The notes below the pieces were generated by a model. It saw only the letters and a program-made list of their open reading frames with translations. It was not told the DNA's origin and made no database searches. Shown here piece by piece: positions 1 through 6,528 of a DNA stretch of 7,313 bases (within the stretch, counting starts at the first letter, position 1; every line of letters begins with the position of its first letter). The stretch comes from Acidobacteriaceae bacterium (GTDB lineage Bacteria > Acidobacteriota > Terriglobia > Terriglobales > Acidobacteriaceae): NCBI GenBank assembly GCA_030044455.1, contig JASHVU010000323.1, positions 1-7,313 on the forward strand. The letters run 5' to 3'. A program made the position numbers and the translations under genes.

Positions 1-1094
1 GCGGTGGGCATGCGCGCGGCCATGACCATGGCGTCGTGTCCCGCGCCGCTCGCCATGCGTTTCACCGGCAGGCTGTGCGCCTCCATTGCTTCAACCAGGA
101 AAGCGGTGAGCCGCTCGTCCATGGGTACCGAGGGCTGATCCAGCAGGCGTGTCGATTCAAGCGCAAGGCCGCGCCGATCCGCGATTTTGCGCGCGCAAAG
201 CAGCAGCGAATCGAGAGCCGCCGTTCGCGCGGCATCGCTGGAGTGGCGCAGGTCGAGGCTCACTGTGGCCGCTCCCGGAACCACATTGCCGGCGTTGGGA
301 TCCACTTCAATTTTGCCCACGGTGGCAACGAGGCCAACGGTTTCCTGCGCGATACGTTCAACAGCAGCAATCCACTCGGCTGCGCCGGCCAGCGCATCGT
401 GGCGCAGATGCATGGGCGTGGTACCGGCGTGGTTGGCGTGGCCGGCGAAGCGGAGGCTCATGCGTGTCTGGCCCACGATATCGGTGACGGCGGCAACGCT
501 CAGATTTTCAGCCTCAAGAACCGGTCCCTGTTCAATGTGAATTTCAAGCATGGCGGCAGCGTCGGCGTCGAGTGCGGCGGCATAAATCTTTGAGGGGTCG
601 AGGCCGTAATTGCGGATTGCAGCTTCAAGCGTGATGCCGTCGGCACCTTTGAGCGCGAGCAGCGCCGGATCGAAGCGGCCCGCAACGGCGCGGCTGCCGA
701 TGAAAGGCACGCCGAAGCGCACGCCCTCTTCTTCACTGAAGCCAATCACTTCAATAGCCAGTTGAAGATCACGTTGTTTTGCTTCCTCGACGAGCGCAAT
801 GCCGAGACAGACGCCCAGCACGCCGTCATAAGCGCCCGCATTGGGCACGGTATCAAGGTGCGAGCCAATCACGAGGCGTTTCTGGCTTGCGCCTTCAGGC
901 TGCCAAAGTCCGTGCAGGTTTCCGGCGCCGTCGACCGTCACGCTCATGTCGAGTTCGATCATCTGCTTGCTCAGCCGGTCGTGAACAGCGTGCATCGGTG
1001 GAGTGAGAAATCGGCGCGTGATGCGGCCAGGCTCCTCGGTGAACGTAGCGAGGCGCCGGCACTCGAAGATCGCGTTTTGAGCGCGGTCTCTCAT
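1..1094 (-). CDS. allC: Allantoate amidohydrolase (M20 metallopeptidase family), C-terminus cut by window edge
   Basis: This gene probably hydrolyses allantoate to ureidoglycine, CO2 and ammonia in the cytoplasm, the second step of allantoin breakdown. My translation of the minus strand gives 364 codons, open to the left edge; relatives are about 410 residues, so roughly 45 are missing. Visible motifs are GSHLDTV (metal His79), YDGVLGV (Asp90), SEEEG (Glu122 as likely base, Glu123 as metal ligand), HIEQGP (His186), the dimerisation-domain motif GHANHAGTTPM near 218-228, and SGAGHDAM near 349-356. The last metal histidine expected near the C-terminus lies outside the window. The ATG overlaps the allantoinase stop as ATGA, with a weak AGCAGG seven bases upstream, which fixes the start and implies translational coupling. 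The motifs are shared with N-carbamoyl-L-amino-acid hydrolases; allantoate is preferred because allB is the adjoining gene. Confidence 0.9.
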   Translation of the reverse strand, partial: MRDRAQNAIFECRRLATFTEEPGRITRRFLTPPMHAVHDRLSKQMIELDMSVTVDGAGNLHGLWQPEGASQKRLVIGSHLDTVPNAGAYDGVLGVCLGIALVEEAKQRDLQLAIEVIGFSEEEGVRFGVPFIGSRAVAGRFDPALLALKGADGITLEAAIRNYGLDPSKIYAAALDADAAAMLEIHIEQGPVLEAENLSVAAVTDIVGQTRMSLRFAGHANHAGTTPMHLRHDALAGAAEWIAAVERIAQETVGLVATVGKIEVDPNAGNVVPGAATVSLDLRHSSDAARTAALDSLLLCARKIADRRGLALESTRLLDQPSVPMDERLTAFLVEAMEAHSLPVKRMASGAGHDAMVMAARMPT

Positions 1095-2449
1095 GCTCGT
1101 ACCTGCTCTACGCCCCGCGGCGCGCCGAAAAATGTTCCGGCTGAGAAGACCAGTTCGCCGCGCAGCCAGGTCTCGCGCACCTGGCCACGGGCCTTTAGGC
1201 CCAAGTAGGGTGAGAGCTTATGGCGGAAGCGCAGGTCAGACTCGGAGATTGTCCATTCGGCGGCATCTTCAAACACCACGATGTCTGCATCGGCGCCTGT
1301 GAACAGCGCGCCTTTGCGGCCTTCGAGCCCAGCGAGCTTGGCGGGCGCAGAGGCCATCCACTTTGCCATTGACTCAAGTTTTACGCCGCGCGAGTGCATC
1401 ACCCTCCACACTGCGGGCAGCGTAAGACCGAGGCTCGCAATTCCGCCCCAGGCCAAGTTGAAATTGCCTTCGTCTGGTGGAAACTTCATTTCAGGTGGGC
1501 ATGGGGAGTGGTCTGTGACGATCATGTCAATGTCGCCGGCTCCAAGCGCTTCAATCAATCGCTCGCGATTCGCTGCGTCGCGAATGGGCGGCGCGCACTT
1601 GAAGACCGTAGCTTCATCTGGAATCTGTCCAGAGGTAAAGCAAAGGTAGTGGGCGCAGGTTTCAACGGTGATAGGAACTCCGCGCTCACGGGCTCCGGTG
1701 AGCATGGACAGAGCCTTCGCGCTCGATAAGTGAACGACGTGGATGGGAGTCGAGAGCTCTTCCGCAAGATGAATCAGCAGCGCAATGGCATCGACTTCGG
1801 CAGCATCGGGGCGCGAAGTTAGCCATGTGGAGTAGGCACAGGGGTCTGCGCGTTCGGCGTGAAGCCTGGCGGTGGCTGATTCCACAGGTTCCGCAATCTC
1901 GGCGTGCACCAGCAGCGGCAATCTAGTTCCGCGCAGTTTTTCGAGAGCCAATCGCAGATCGTTCTCATCCACCCAGGCAAAACCTTCAATCCCCGAGTGA
2001 ATCATGAAGCATTTGAATCCCCGCACGCCCGCCGCCACAAGCCCGGGCAGGGAATCGGCGTTGCCGCGCACCACTCCGCCCCACGCCGCCCAGTCCACCC
2101 ATGTCTTACCCTTAGCCGCGGCGCGCTTTGCTTCAAGCGCTTCAGCATCGATGGTTTCAGGAATGCAGTTGAGCGGCATATCCACGAGCGTTGTCACCCC
2201 GCCTGCCGCTGCGGCCCGCGTAGCCGTTTCAAAGCCCTCCCACTCGGTGCGGCCCGGCTCGTTGATGTGCACATGGGTGTCTACCAGGCCGGGCATCACG
2301 ACCAGTTGCTCATAGTCGTTAAGCGTGGCGCCGGTGGGCAAATCATCCCAGGCACGCACTGAGGCAATCCGCTCGCCTTCTACCACTACGGTAGCCGGGC
2401 GAAGCCCGTCGGGGGTAAGCACGCGTTCAGAGCGGAATGCCTGCGGCAT
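1091..2449 (-). CDS. allB: Allantoinase
   Basis: This enzyme hydrolyses the hydantoin ring of allantoin to give allantoate, using a binuclear metal centre in an amidohydrolase-superfamily barrel in the cytoplasm. From the ATG at 2449 it is 452 residues, normal for the family. The metal-site residues are all present: DTHVHINEPGR (His59 and His61), the carbamylated lysine in GFKCFM (Lys146), LLVHAE (His182), HVVHLSSA (His240) and TDHSPC (Asp313). The phrase NEPGRTEWEGFETAT is typical of allantoinases rather than dihydroorotases or dihydropyrimidinases. An in-frame TTG at 2488 would add 13 residues; I prefer the ATG because the family fold begins just after it, but neither has a strong ribosome binding site. 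The stop overlaps the allC start. The receiver gene lies upstream on the same strand, 78 bases from this ATG. Confidence 0.93.
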   Translation of the reverse strand: MPQAFRSERVLTPDGLRPATVVVEGERIASVRAWDDLPTGATLNDYEQLVVMPGLVDTHVHINEPGRTEWEGFETATRAAAAGGVTTLVDMPLNCIPETIDAEALEAKRAAAKGKTWVDWAAWGGVVRGNADSLPGLVAAGVRGFKCFMIHSGIEGFAWVDENDLRLALEKLRGTRLPLLVHAEIAEPVESATARLHAERADPCAYSTWLTSRPDAAEVDAIALLIHLAEELSTPIHVVHLSSAKALSMLTGARERGVPITVETCAHYLCFTSGQIPDEATVFKCAPPIRDAANRERLIEALGAGDIDMIVTDHSPCPPEMKFPPDEGNFNLAWGGIASLGLTLPAVWRVMHSRGVKLESMAKWMASAPAKLAGLEGRKGALFTGADADIVVFEDAAEWTISESDLRFRHKLSPYLGLKARGQVRETWLRGELVFSAGTFFGAPRGVEQVRA

Positions 2450-2510
2450 GGTGTATCTAATTTCGGTGACAGCGCAGCGTTCGGGCAAGACATTCAGTTG
2501 CCTTGATTCT

Positions 2511-2530
2511 TGAGGGCGCCTTCCGCCTCA
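2511..2530 (-). other. Small stem-loop between the receiver gene and allB
   Basis: TGAGG at 2511-2515 pairs with CCTCA at 2526-2530. After a single bulged base, two more pairs form around a five-base loop. The stem includes the receiver stop codon. No T-run follows on the minus strand, so it does not look like a strong intrinsic terminator. It could be a weak attenuator or RNA-processing site, or chance. Confidence 0.2.
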
Positions 2531-2899
2531 GCCTCTCAGCCGGCTCAGCAGGTCCTGCGGATGGACGGGTTTGGCGAGGATCTCGAACTCGTAGCCCTGG
2601 GCGCGCGCTTTCTCGAGCAGATCGGCGGTAGCGGCCTGTCCTGAGAAGAGCAGAATTTTGATTCCCGGCCGAAGCTCGCGAATGCGAATCGCTGCATCAA
2701 TGCCGTTGAGATCGGCCATGATCACGTCGGAGATGAGCATGTCCGGTTCAAAGGTCGAAGCCAGCTCAAGTGCCTTCTCTCCGGAGTAAACTGCGCGCGC
2801 TTCAAAGCCGCTCTGATTCAGGATCATCGCCAGGGTGTCGGCGATAACTCTTTCGTCATCGGCTACAAGGACTTTGTGCTTGATCTTCGTTTCGGTCAT
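2528..2899 (-). CDS. Single-domain response regulator (CheY-like receiver)
   Basis: This is a 123-residue stand-alone phosphoacceptor receiver domain. The acidic pair Asp14-Asp15 in VADDE, the phosphorylatable Asp58 in LISDVIMADLNGID, Ser86 in LLFSGQ and Lys110 followed by proline in ILAKPV are all in their usual places, so it should bind Mg2+ and accept a phosphoryl group. The chain ends at the last receiver helix, with no DNA-binding or enzymatic output domain, so it would act by protein-protein contact or as a phosphorelay intermediate. No histidine kinase is in the window. It is transcribed towards allB and could be the head of that operon. The start ATG has AAGAG close upstream and overlaps the stop of a possible 36-residue ORF as ATGA. 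The family is clear; its partner and any link to ureide metabolism are unknown. Confidence 0.92.
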   Translation of the reverse strand: MTETKIKHKVLVADDERVIADTLAMILNQSGFEARAVYSGEKALELASTFEPDMLISDVIMADLNGIDAAIRIRELRPGIKILLFSGQAATADLLEKARAQGYEFEILAKPVHPQDLLSRLRG

Positions 2900-3006
2900 A
2901 TCTCTTCAGTAGGTTTGAACTTGACGACGGGACGGACCTTGCGTTCCAGAACCTTGAGGCTCGAGCCGGGGGAGCATCGATCTTTTCCAACTCTTATCTC
3001 AATCAT
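2896..3006 (-). CDS. Possible 36-residue leader ORF overlapping the receiver start
   Basis: Reading the minus strand from the ATG at 3006 gives a basic 36-residue peptide beginning MIEIRVGKDR and ending KFKPTEEI. Its TGA lies inside the receiver ATG (ATGA), the same overlap style as the other gene pairs here. An in-frame stop lies 12 codons upstream. A GAAGG sequence precedes the ATG, but only two bases away, which is too close for good initiation. The first third has AT-rich third positions unlike the neighbouring genes, while the second half looks more gene-like. I recognise no family. It may be a coupled leader peptide, a remnant, or chance. Confidence 0.2.
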   Translation of the reverse strand: MIEIRVGKDRCSPGSSLKVLERKVRPVVKFKPTEEI

Positions 3007-3210
3007 AACCTTCAGGGGTGAGTCGCCCGGAATATCTTCTCAACTCGCGAAGGAGCGGGCGGCGATTTAACCCCCTCCCGCCCCAATTCATCTGGGATCA
3101 ACGAAATCACCTTAGACTTGCCAAGATCAACCGGGTCATGGAACGATGGCGAAGCCAGACAGGGATTCTTGGCCGCCAGGCTTCGAATATAGCCTGTGCA
3201 GCATCGCCCG

Positions 3211-3236
3211 AATTTTGCGTCCCAAATTCTGCGTCC
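3211..3236. repeat. Imperfect 12-base direct repeat, 14-base period
   Basis: AATTTTGCGTCC at 3211-3222 recurs as AATTCTGCGTCC at 3225-3236, with 11 of 12 bases identical and a two-base gap. It lies in the divergent control region, so it could be a pair of regulator half-sites on nearly the same helix face, or a small slippage duplication. Confidence 0.4.
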
Positions 3237-3237
3237 T

Positions 3238-3250
3238 CAATCACGTGTTG
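3238..3250. promoter_or_regulatory. CACGTG-centred near-palindrome, possible operator
   Basis: CAA, one extra T, CACGTG and TTG would form a perfect 12-base palindrome without the single inserted T. It begins one base after the direct repeat and lies about 110 bases upstream of the ATPase start. The core hexamer is common by chance, so support is weak. Confidence 0.18.
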
Positions 3251-3347
3251 CGTTGCGAAGCCCCGCGAGGCGCAGCAAACCTTTAATGAATTGCCCAAGG
3301 CGCATGTGAGGGCGCCGCAGTTGGCCTCCAGTAGCCGTAAAGTTAGC

Positions 3348-3353
3348 GGAGAG
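3348..3353 (+). promoter_or_regulatory. Ribosome binding site of the ABC ATPase gene
   Basis: GGAGAG sits six bases before the ATG at 3360. It is the best Shine-Dalgarno match at any start in the window and supports this start for the ATPase. Confidence 0.65.
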
Positions 3354-3359
3354 AAATAG

Positions 3360-4751
3360 ATGCAGGAAACTGACCTCTCTAACCAGGCAACGGTTCTGGC
3401 TTCGGCCACCGACGCCATTATCCACGCCGAAAAGATCGAGAAGTACTACGCGCAGCCGAGCGAAAACCGAATTCAAGTGATTTCGGCGACGGATTTAAGC
3501 ATCGTTCCGGGCGAGATCCTGGCGCTGCTGGGGCCCTCGGGTTCGGGCAAGTCGACTATGCTGCGGATGCTCACCGGGCTATCGAGGCCCTCGGCGGGCG
3601 AGGTCTATTGGCACGGGAAACCTATCTCGCAGGCAGAGATCAACGTCTCCATCGTCTTTCAGAGTTTTGCGCTTTTTCCCTGGCTTACCGTGCTTGAGAA
3701 CGTCGAGGCGCCGCTGCAGGCCCGCGGCGTTGCGCCTGATGAGCGCCGCGAGCGAAGCATGCGCATGCTCGACACCGTCGGCCTTGATGGCTTTGAGGGC
3801 GCCTATCCCAAGGAGCTTTCGGGCGGCATGAAGCAGCGGGTGGGTTTTGCCCGCGCGCTCGTGGTTGAGCCCGAGGTCCTGTTCATGGATGAACCGTTCT
3901 CCGCGCTCGACGTGCTGACGGCCGAAAACCTGCGCAGCGAACTGCTCGAGCTATGGGCCAACAAGAACATGCCCACTCGCGCGGTCTTCATTGTGACCCA
4001 CAACATTGAGGAGGCGGTGCTGCTGGCTGATCGCATCATCGTGCTGGGGCGCAATCCCGGTCACATCCGCACCGACTTCAAGGTGCAGCTGCCGCAGCCG
4101 CGCGACCGCAAATCAGAAGGGTTCACGCAGCTGGTCGACTACATCTACAAGGTGCTGACCAGGCCTGACGTATCGCCCGACGAGGCGCCCGATCATCAAC
4201 ATCCCGTCTCGAAGGCGCGCGACCAGCGCCAGATGAAGTACCAGATGCTGCCTCATGCCCGGCCGGGAGGCGTGGCCGGCTTGCTTGAACTGCTGCTCGA
4301 CAAGGGCGGCTGCGACGACTTCTATCGCATGGCCGACGACCTGGCATTTGAAATAGACGACCTGCTGCCGATTGTGGATGCGGCGCAGTTGCTGGGCTTC
4401 TTGAAAGTGGAGGAAGGCGACGCTGTGATCACGCCCGCCGGCACTGAGTTTGCCAATTCAGAGATCCTGCGGCAAAAGGAACTTTTCCGCGATGCGGCAG
4501 TGAACAACGTACTGTTGCTGAGGCAAATTACACGCGCGCTGGAAATGAAGAGCGATCACACCATTCCTGAAGAATTCTTTCTTGATCTTCTGGACGAACA
4601 GTTCAGCGAGGAAGAGAGTCAGCGGCAGATGGAAACCGCTGTGGCATGGGGCCGCTATGCCGAACTGTTTGACTTTGATGCTGCCCGGCGGCGCTTTATG
4701 CTGCCCGACGCGCAGGGTGAGGAGATTGCCTCGGGCGGGGATGAAGAGTGA
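3360..4751 (+). CDS. ABC transporter ATP-binding protein, nitrate/sulfonate/bicarbonate class, with C-terminal AAA-associated domain
   Basis: This cytoplasmic ATPase would power the fused permease encoded next. The nucleotide-binding domain spans about 20-265: Walker A GPSGSGKST (58-66), Q-loop Gln101 before FALFPWLTV, signature LSGGMKQR (153-160), Walker B VLFMDEP (173-179), D-loop SALD (181-184) and switch His214 in VTHNIEEA. All catalytic residues are intact, and the sequence resembles the NitT/TauT ATPases. Those are usually about 260 residues, whereas this protein has 463. The extra part, from about 290 to 445, is acidic and helical and resembles the AAA-associated C-terminal domain (PF09821 type) found on a subset of these ATPases, perhaps regulatory. 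A linker with PDEAPDHQHP joins the two. The start is supported by GGAGAG six bases upstream. The stop overlaps the permease start (GTGA). No substrate-binding protein is adjacent, so the substrate is not known. Confidence 0.93.
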   Translation: MQETDLSNQATVLASATDAIIHAEKIEKYYAQPSENRIQVISATDLSIVPGEILALLGPSGSGKSTMLRMLTGLSRPSAGEVYWHGKPISQAEINVSIVFQSFALFPWLTVLENVEAPLQARGVAPDERRERSMRMLDTVGLDGFEGAYPKELSGGMKQRVGFARALVVEPEVLFMDEPFSALDVLTAENLRSELLELWANKNMPTRAVFIVTHNIEEAVLLADRIIVLGRNPGHIRTDFKVQLPQPRDRKSEGFTQLVDYIYKVLTRPDVSPDEAPDHQHPVSKARDQRQMKYQMLPHARPGGVAGLLELLLDKGGCDDFYRMADDLAFEIDDLLPIVDAAQLLGFLKVEEGDAVITPAGTEFANSEILRQKELFRDAAVNNVLLLRQITRALEMKSDHTIPEEFFLDLLDEQFSEEESQRQMETAVAWGRYAELFDFDAARRRFMLPDAQGEEIASGGDEE

Positions 4752-6493
4752 AGATCCAGCAGACATTCTCGCGTTCGCTGGTCGCGGTTCGCACCTGGCC
4801 GTTCGTCACCGATCTTTCGGTGGCACTTTGCGGGATGGCGGTATTTTTTGCCGTGGTGCGGATGGGCGCTTACTGGCTGGCCAAGCCCACCCCGGCGGTG
4901 TTCATCTCGCACTCCGTCGGCGCGCTGCCGCTCTATGCGTTTTACTCGATTGTGCGCATCGGCATCGCCTATCTGCTGAGCCTGGCCTTCGCAGTAGGGT
5001 ACGGTTACATCGCCGCTTACAATCCCCGAATCGAAGCATGGATGGTTGCGGTCCTCGACATACTGCAGTCGATCCCAGTCCTTAGCTTTCTGCCCGGCGT
5101 GATGCTGGCCATGATGGCGCTGGTGCCGGGCCATCAACTGGGCATCGAAATGGGCTCTATCCTGCTGATCTTTACCGGCCAGGTCTGGAATATGGCCTTC
5201 AGCTTTTATTCGTCGCTCAAAAGCATTCCCCGCGAAATGATTGAGGCTTCGCGGATTTATCGCTACTCGGCGTGGCAGCGGTTCTGGCAGCTTGAGATGC
5301 CGTTTGCCTCCATCGGCCTCATCTGGAACTCGATTGTCTCGGTGGCCGGCGGATGGTTCTTCCTGATCGCCTGCGAGATGTTCGTGCTGGGCGACCGCGA
5401 CTTCCGGCTGCCTGGGCTGGGCAGCTATCTGCAGACGGCGGCCTCGGCAAACCCTGTCGACCTCAAGGCGTTGCTTTGGGGGCTCGGAGTGCTGGTGCTG
5501 ATTATCGTGGCCACCGACCAGCTCATCTGGCGGCCGCTGATTGCATGGAGCGACAAATTCAAATTTGAGCAGGTTGAGTCCTCAGACCGCGTCACTTCAC
5601 CGATCCTCACCCTTCTTCAGCGGCCCAGCGTTCTCACAAAACTTCCCGTGCGGGCGTGGAACTCGCTCGAAGAATCGATGTACCGAAGGCTCTCAACCAC
5701 TGCCGAGTGCCGCATCGTGCAACCAGTGGACGCGCCTCGCAAGCGCGCCGGATGGGTATCGATCATCGCCGGGTTGGTGGTCTGCGGCGCTGTATTGTGG
5801 GGGGCCTGGAATGCGCTGCACTTGATCCACGGGGTTTCGTGGGCCGATATGAGATTGCTGTTGCTGGGCGCGGGAGCCACCTACCTGCGCGTTACAGCGT
5901 CGCTGCTCATCGCCGCACTCTGGACCATCCCGGTGGGCGTGATGATCGGCTCCAGTCCTAACCTGGCGCGCATTTTGCAGCCCATCACACAGGTGATTGC
6001 GTCCGTGCCTGCCACAGCGCTCTTTCCCGTATTGCTGCTCGGTTTGATCCAGTTGGGCGGCGGCCTGGGCGTGGGATCGATCGCGCTCATGCTGCTGGGC
6101 ACGCAATGGTACATCCTGTTCAACGTGATTGCCGGAGCCATGGCCATTCCATCCGACTTGAAAGAAGCGGCATCCGTGTATAAATTCACGCGCTGGCAGC
6201 GCTGGATCCGTCTGATTCTCCCCGGTATCTTTCCCTATCTTGTCACCGGCATGATTACCGCTTCGGGCGGCGCATGGAATGCGTCGATCATTGCCGAGTA
6301 CTTCCACATCGGCGACAAGACGCTCCAGACGCTGGGCCTGGGCGCGCAGATCAGCGCTGCCACCGACCAGGGAAAGTTCTCCATCCTGCTGCTGGCTACC
6401 GTGCTGATGGCCACCATGGTCGTCACCATGAACCGCCTCGTCTGGCGAAAACTCTACCATCTCGCTGAGACACGGTATAAGCTCGAAAGCTAA
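4748..6493 (+). CDS. ABC transporter permease, two fused permease domains (duplicated anion-type permease)
   Basis: This 581-residue inner-membrane protein carries two binding-protein-dependent permease domains in one chain, so one copy could form the whole channel for an ATPase dimer. The first half (about 20-265) has roughly six hydrophobic segments and a cytoplasmic coupling loop beginning EASRIYRYSAWQRFW at 166. A hydrophilic linker covers about 266-335. The second half (about 336-570) repeats the pattern, with the coupling loop EAASVYKFTRWQRWI at 473. The two loops align (EAxxxYxxxxWQRxxxL), showing internal duplication. The architecture matches the duplicated permease of anion-type ABC systems (COG4986-like). 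Initiation is at a GTG overlapping the ATPase stop by four bases, so the two are probably translated in a coupled way. The imported or exported compound is unknown; nitrate, sulfonate, bicarbonate or another anion are family-level guesses. Confidence 0.92.
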   Translation: MKIQQTFSRSLVAVRTWPFVTDLSVALCGMAVFFAVVRMGAYWLAKPTPAVFISHSVGALPLYAFYSIVRIGIAYLLSLAFAVGYGYIAAYNPRIEAWMVAVLDILQSIPVLSFLPGVMLAMMALVPGHQLGIEMGSILLIFTGQVWNMAFSFYSSLKSIPREMIEASRIYRYSAWQRFWQLEMPFASIGLIWNSIVSVAGGWFFLIACEMFVLGDRDFRLPGLGSYLQTAASANPVDLKALLWGLGVLVLIIVATDQLIWRPLIAWSDKFKFEQVESSDRVTSPILTLLQRPSVLTKLPVRAWNSLEESMYRRLSTTAECRIVQPVDAPRKRAGWVSIIAGLVVCGAVLWGAWNALHLIHGVSWADMRLLLLGAGATYLRVTASLLIAALWTIPVGVMIGSSPNLARILQPITQVIASVPATALFPVLLLGLIQLGGGLGVGSIALMLLGTQWYILFNVIAGAMAIPSDLKEAASVYKFTRWQRWIRLILPGIFPYLVTGMITASGGAWNASIIAEYFHIGDKTLQTLGLGAQISAATDQGKFSILLLATVLMATMVVTMNRLVWRKLYHLAETRYKLES

Positions 6494-6528
6494 CCGGCGA
6501 CGCTACAAAGCCGGAGATCCAGGTTGCT

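Larger units (their letters stand above)
2900..3359. promoter_or_regulatory. Divergent intergenic region between the receiver/allBC genes and the ABC transporter
   Basis: Transcription leaves this 460-base gap in both directions, so it should hold both promoters. Promoter-like hexamers are weak. On the plus strand TTTAAT at 3282-3287 resembles a -10 box, and on the minus strand TATATT (plus-strand 3186-3191) matches five of six -10 positions; neither has a good -35 partner at normal spacing. A GC-rich inverted repeat (GGGCGG 3057-3062 with CCGCCC 3078-3083) sits near the middle. A plus-strand GTG frame from 3018 to 3359 has no recognisable features and is not called as a gene. Only the divergent layout is firm; the individual sites are guesses. 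Confidence 0.4.

Noticed and set aside
36..593. Plus-strand open frame of 185 codons inside allC
   Set aside because: It lies antisense to a strongly supported M20 enzyme and shows no recognisable domain; GC-rich genes commonly leave such open antisense frames.
500..745. Minus-strand 81-codon frame within the allC region
   Set aside because: It is in a different frame from the allC translation, which carries all the metal-site motifs across the same bases.
1091..2449. Alternative reading of the amidohydrolase as dihydroorotase or dihydropyrimidinase
   Set aside because: The motif following the HxH pair (NEPGRTEWEGFETAT) and the adjoining allC fit allantoinase better.
3057..3083. GC-rich inverted repeat as an intrinsic terminator
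   Set aside because: The loop is long, there is no T-run on either side, and it lies between divergent genes where no terminator is expected.
3018..3359. Plus-strand GTG-started frame of 113 codons filling the intergenic gap
   Set aside because: It has no recognisable domain, irregular composition and no good ribosome binding site; the GGAGAG at its end serves the ATPase.
3107..3418. Minus-strand 103-codon frame across the ATPase start
   Set aside because: It overlaps the ATPase start and its ribosome binding site antisense, and resembles no known protein.
4655..5137. Minus-strand 160-codon frame across the ATPase-permease junction
   Set aside because: It is antisense to two well-supported genes and has the same low-complexity polar composition.
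5693..6460. Minus-strand 255-codon frame opposite the permease
   Set aside because: Its translation is rich in His, Gln, Gly and Asp with no fold-like pattern, as expected for the complement of hydrophobic membrane-protein codons.
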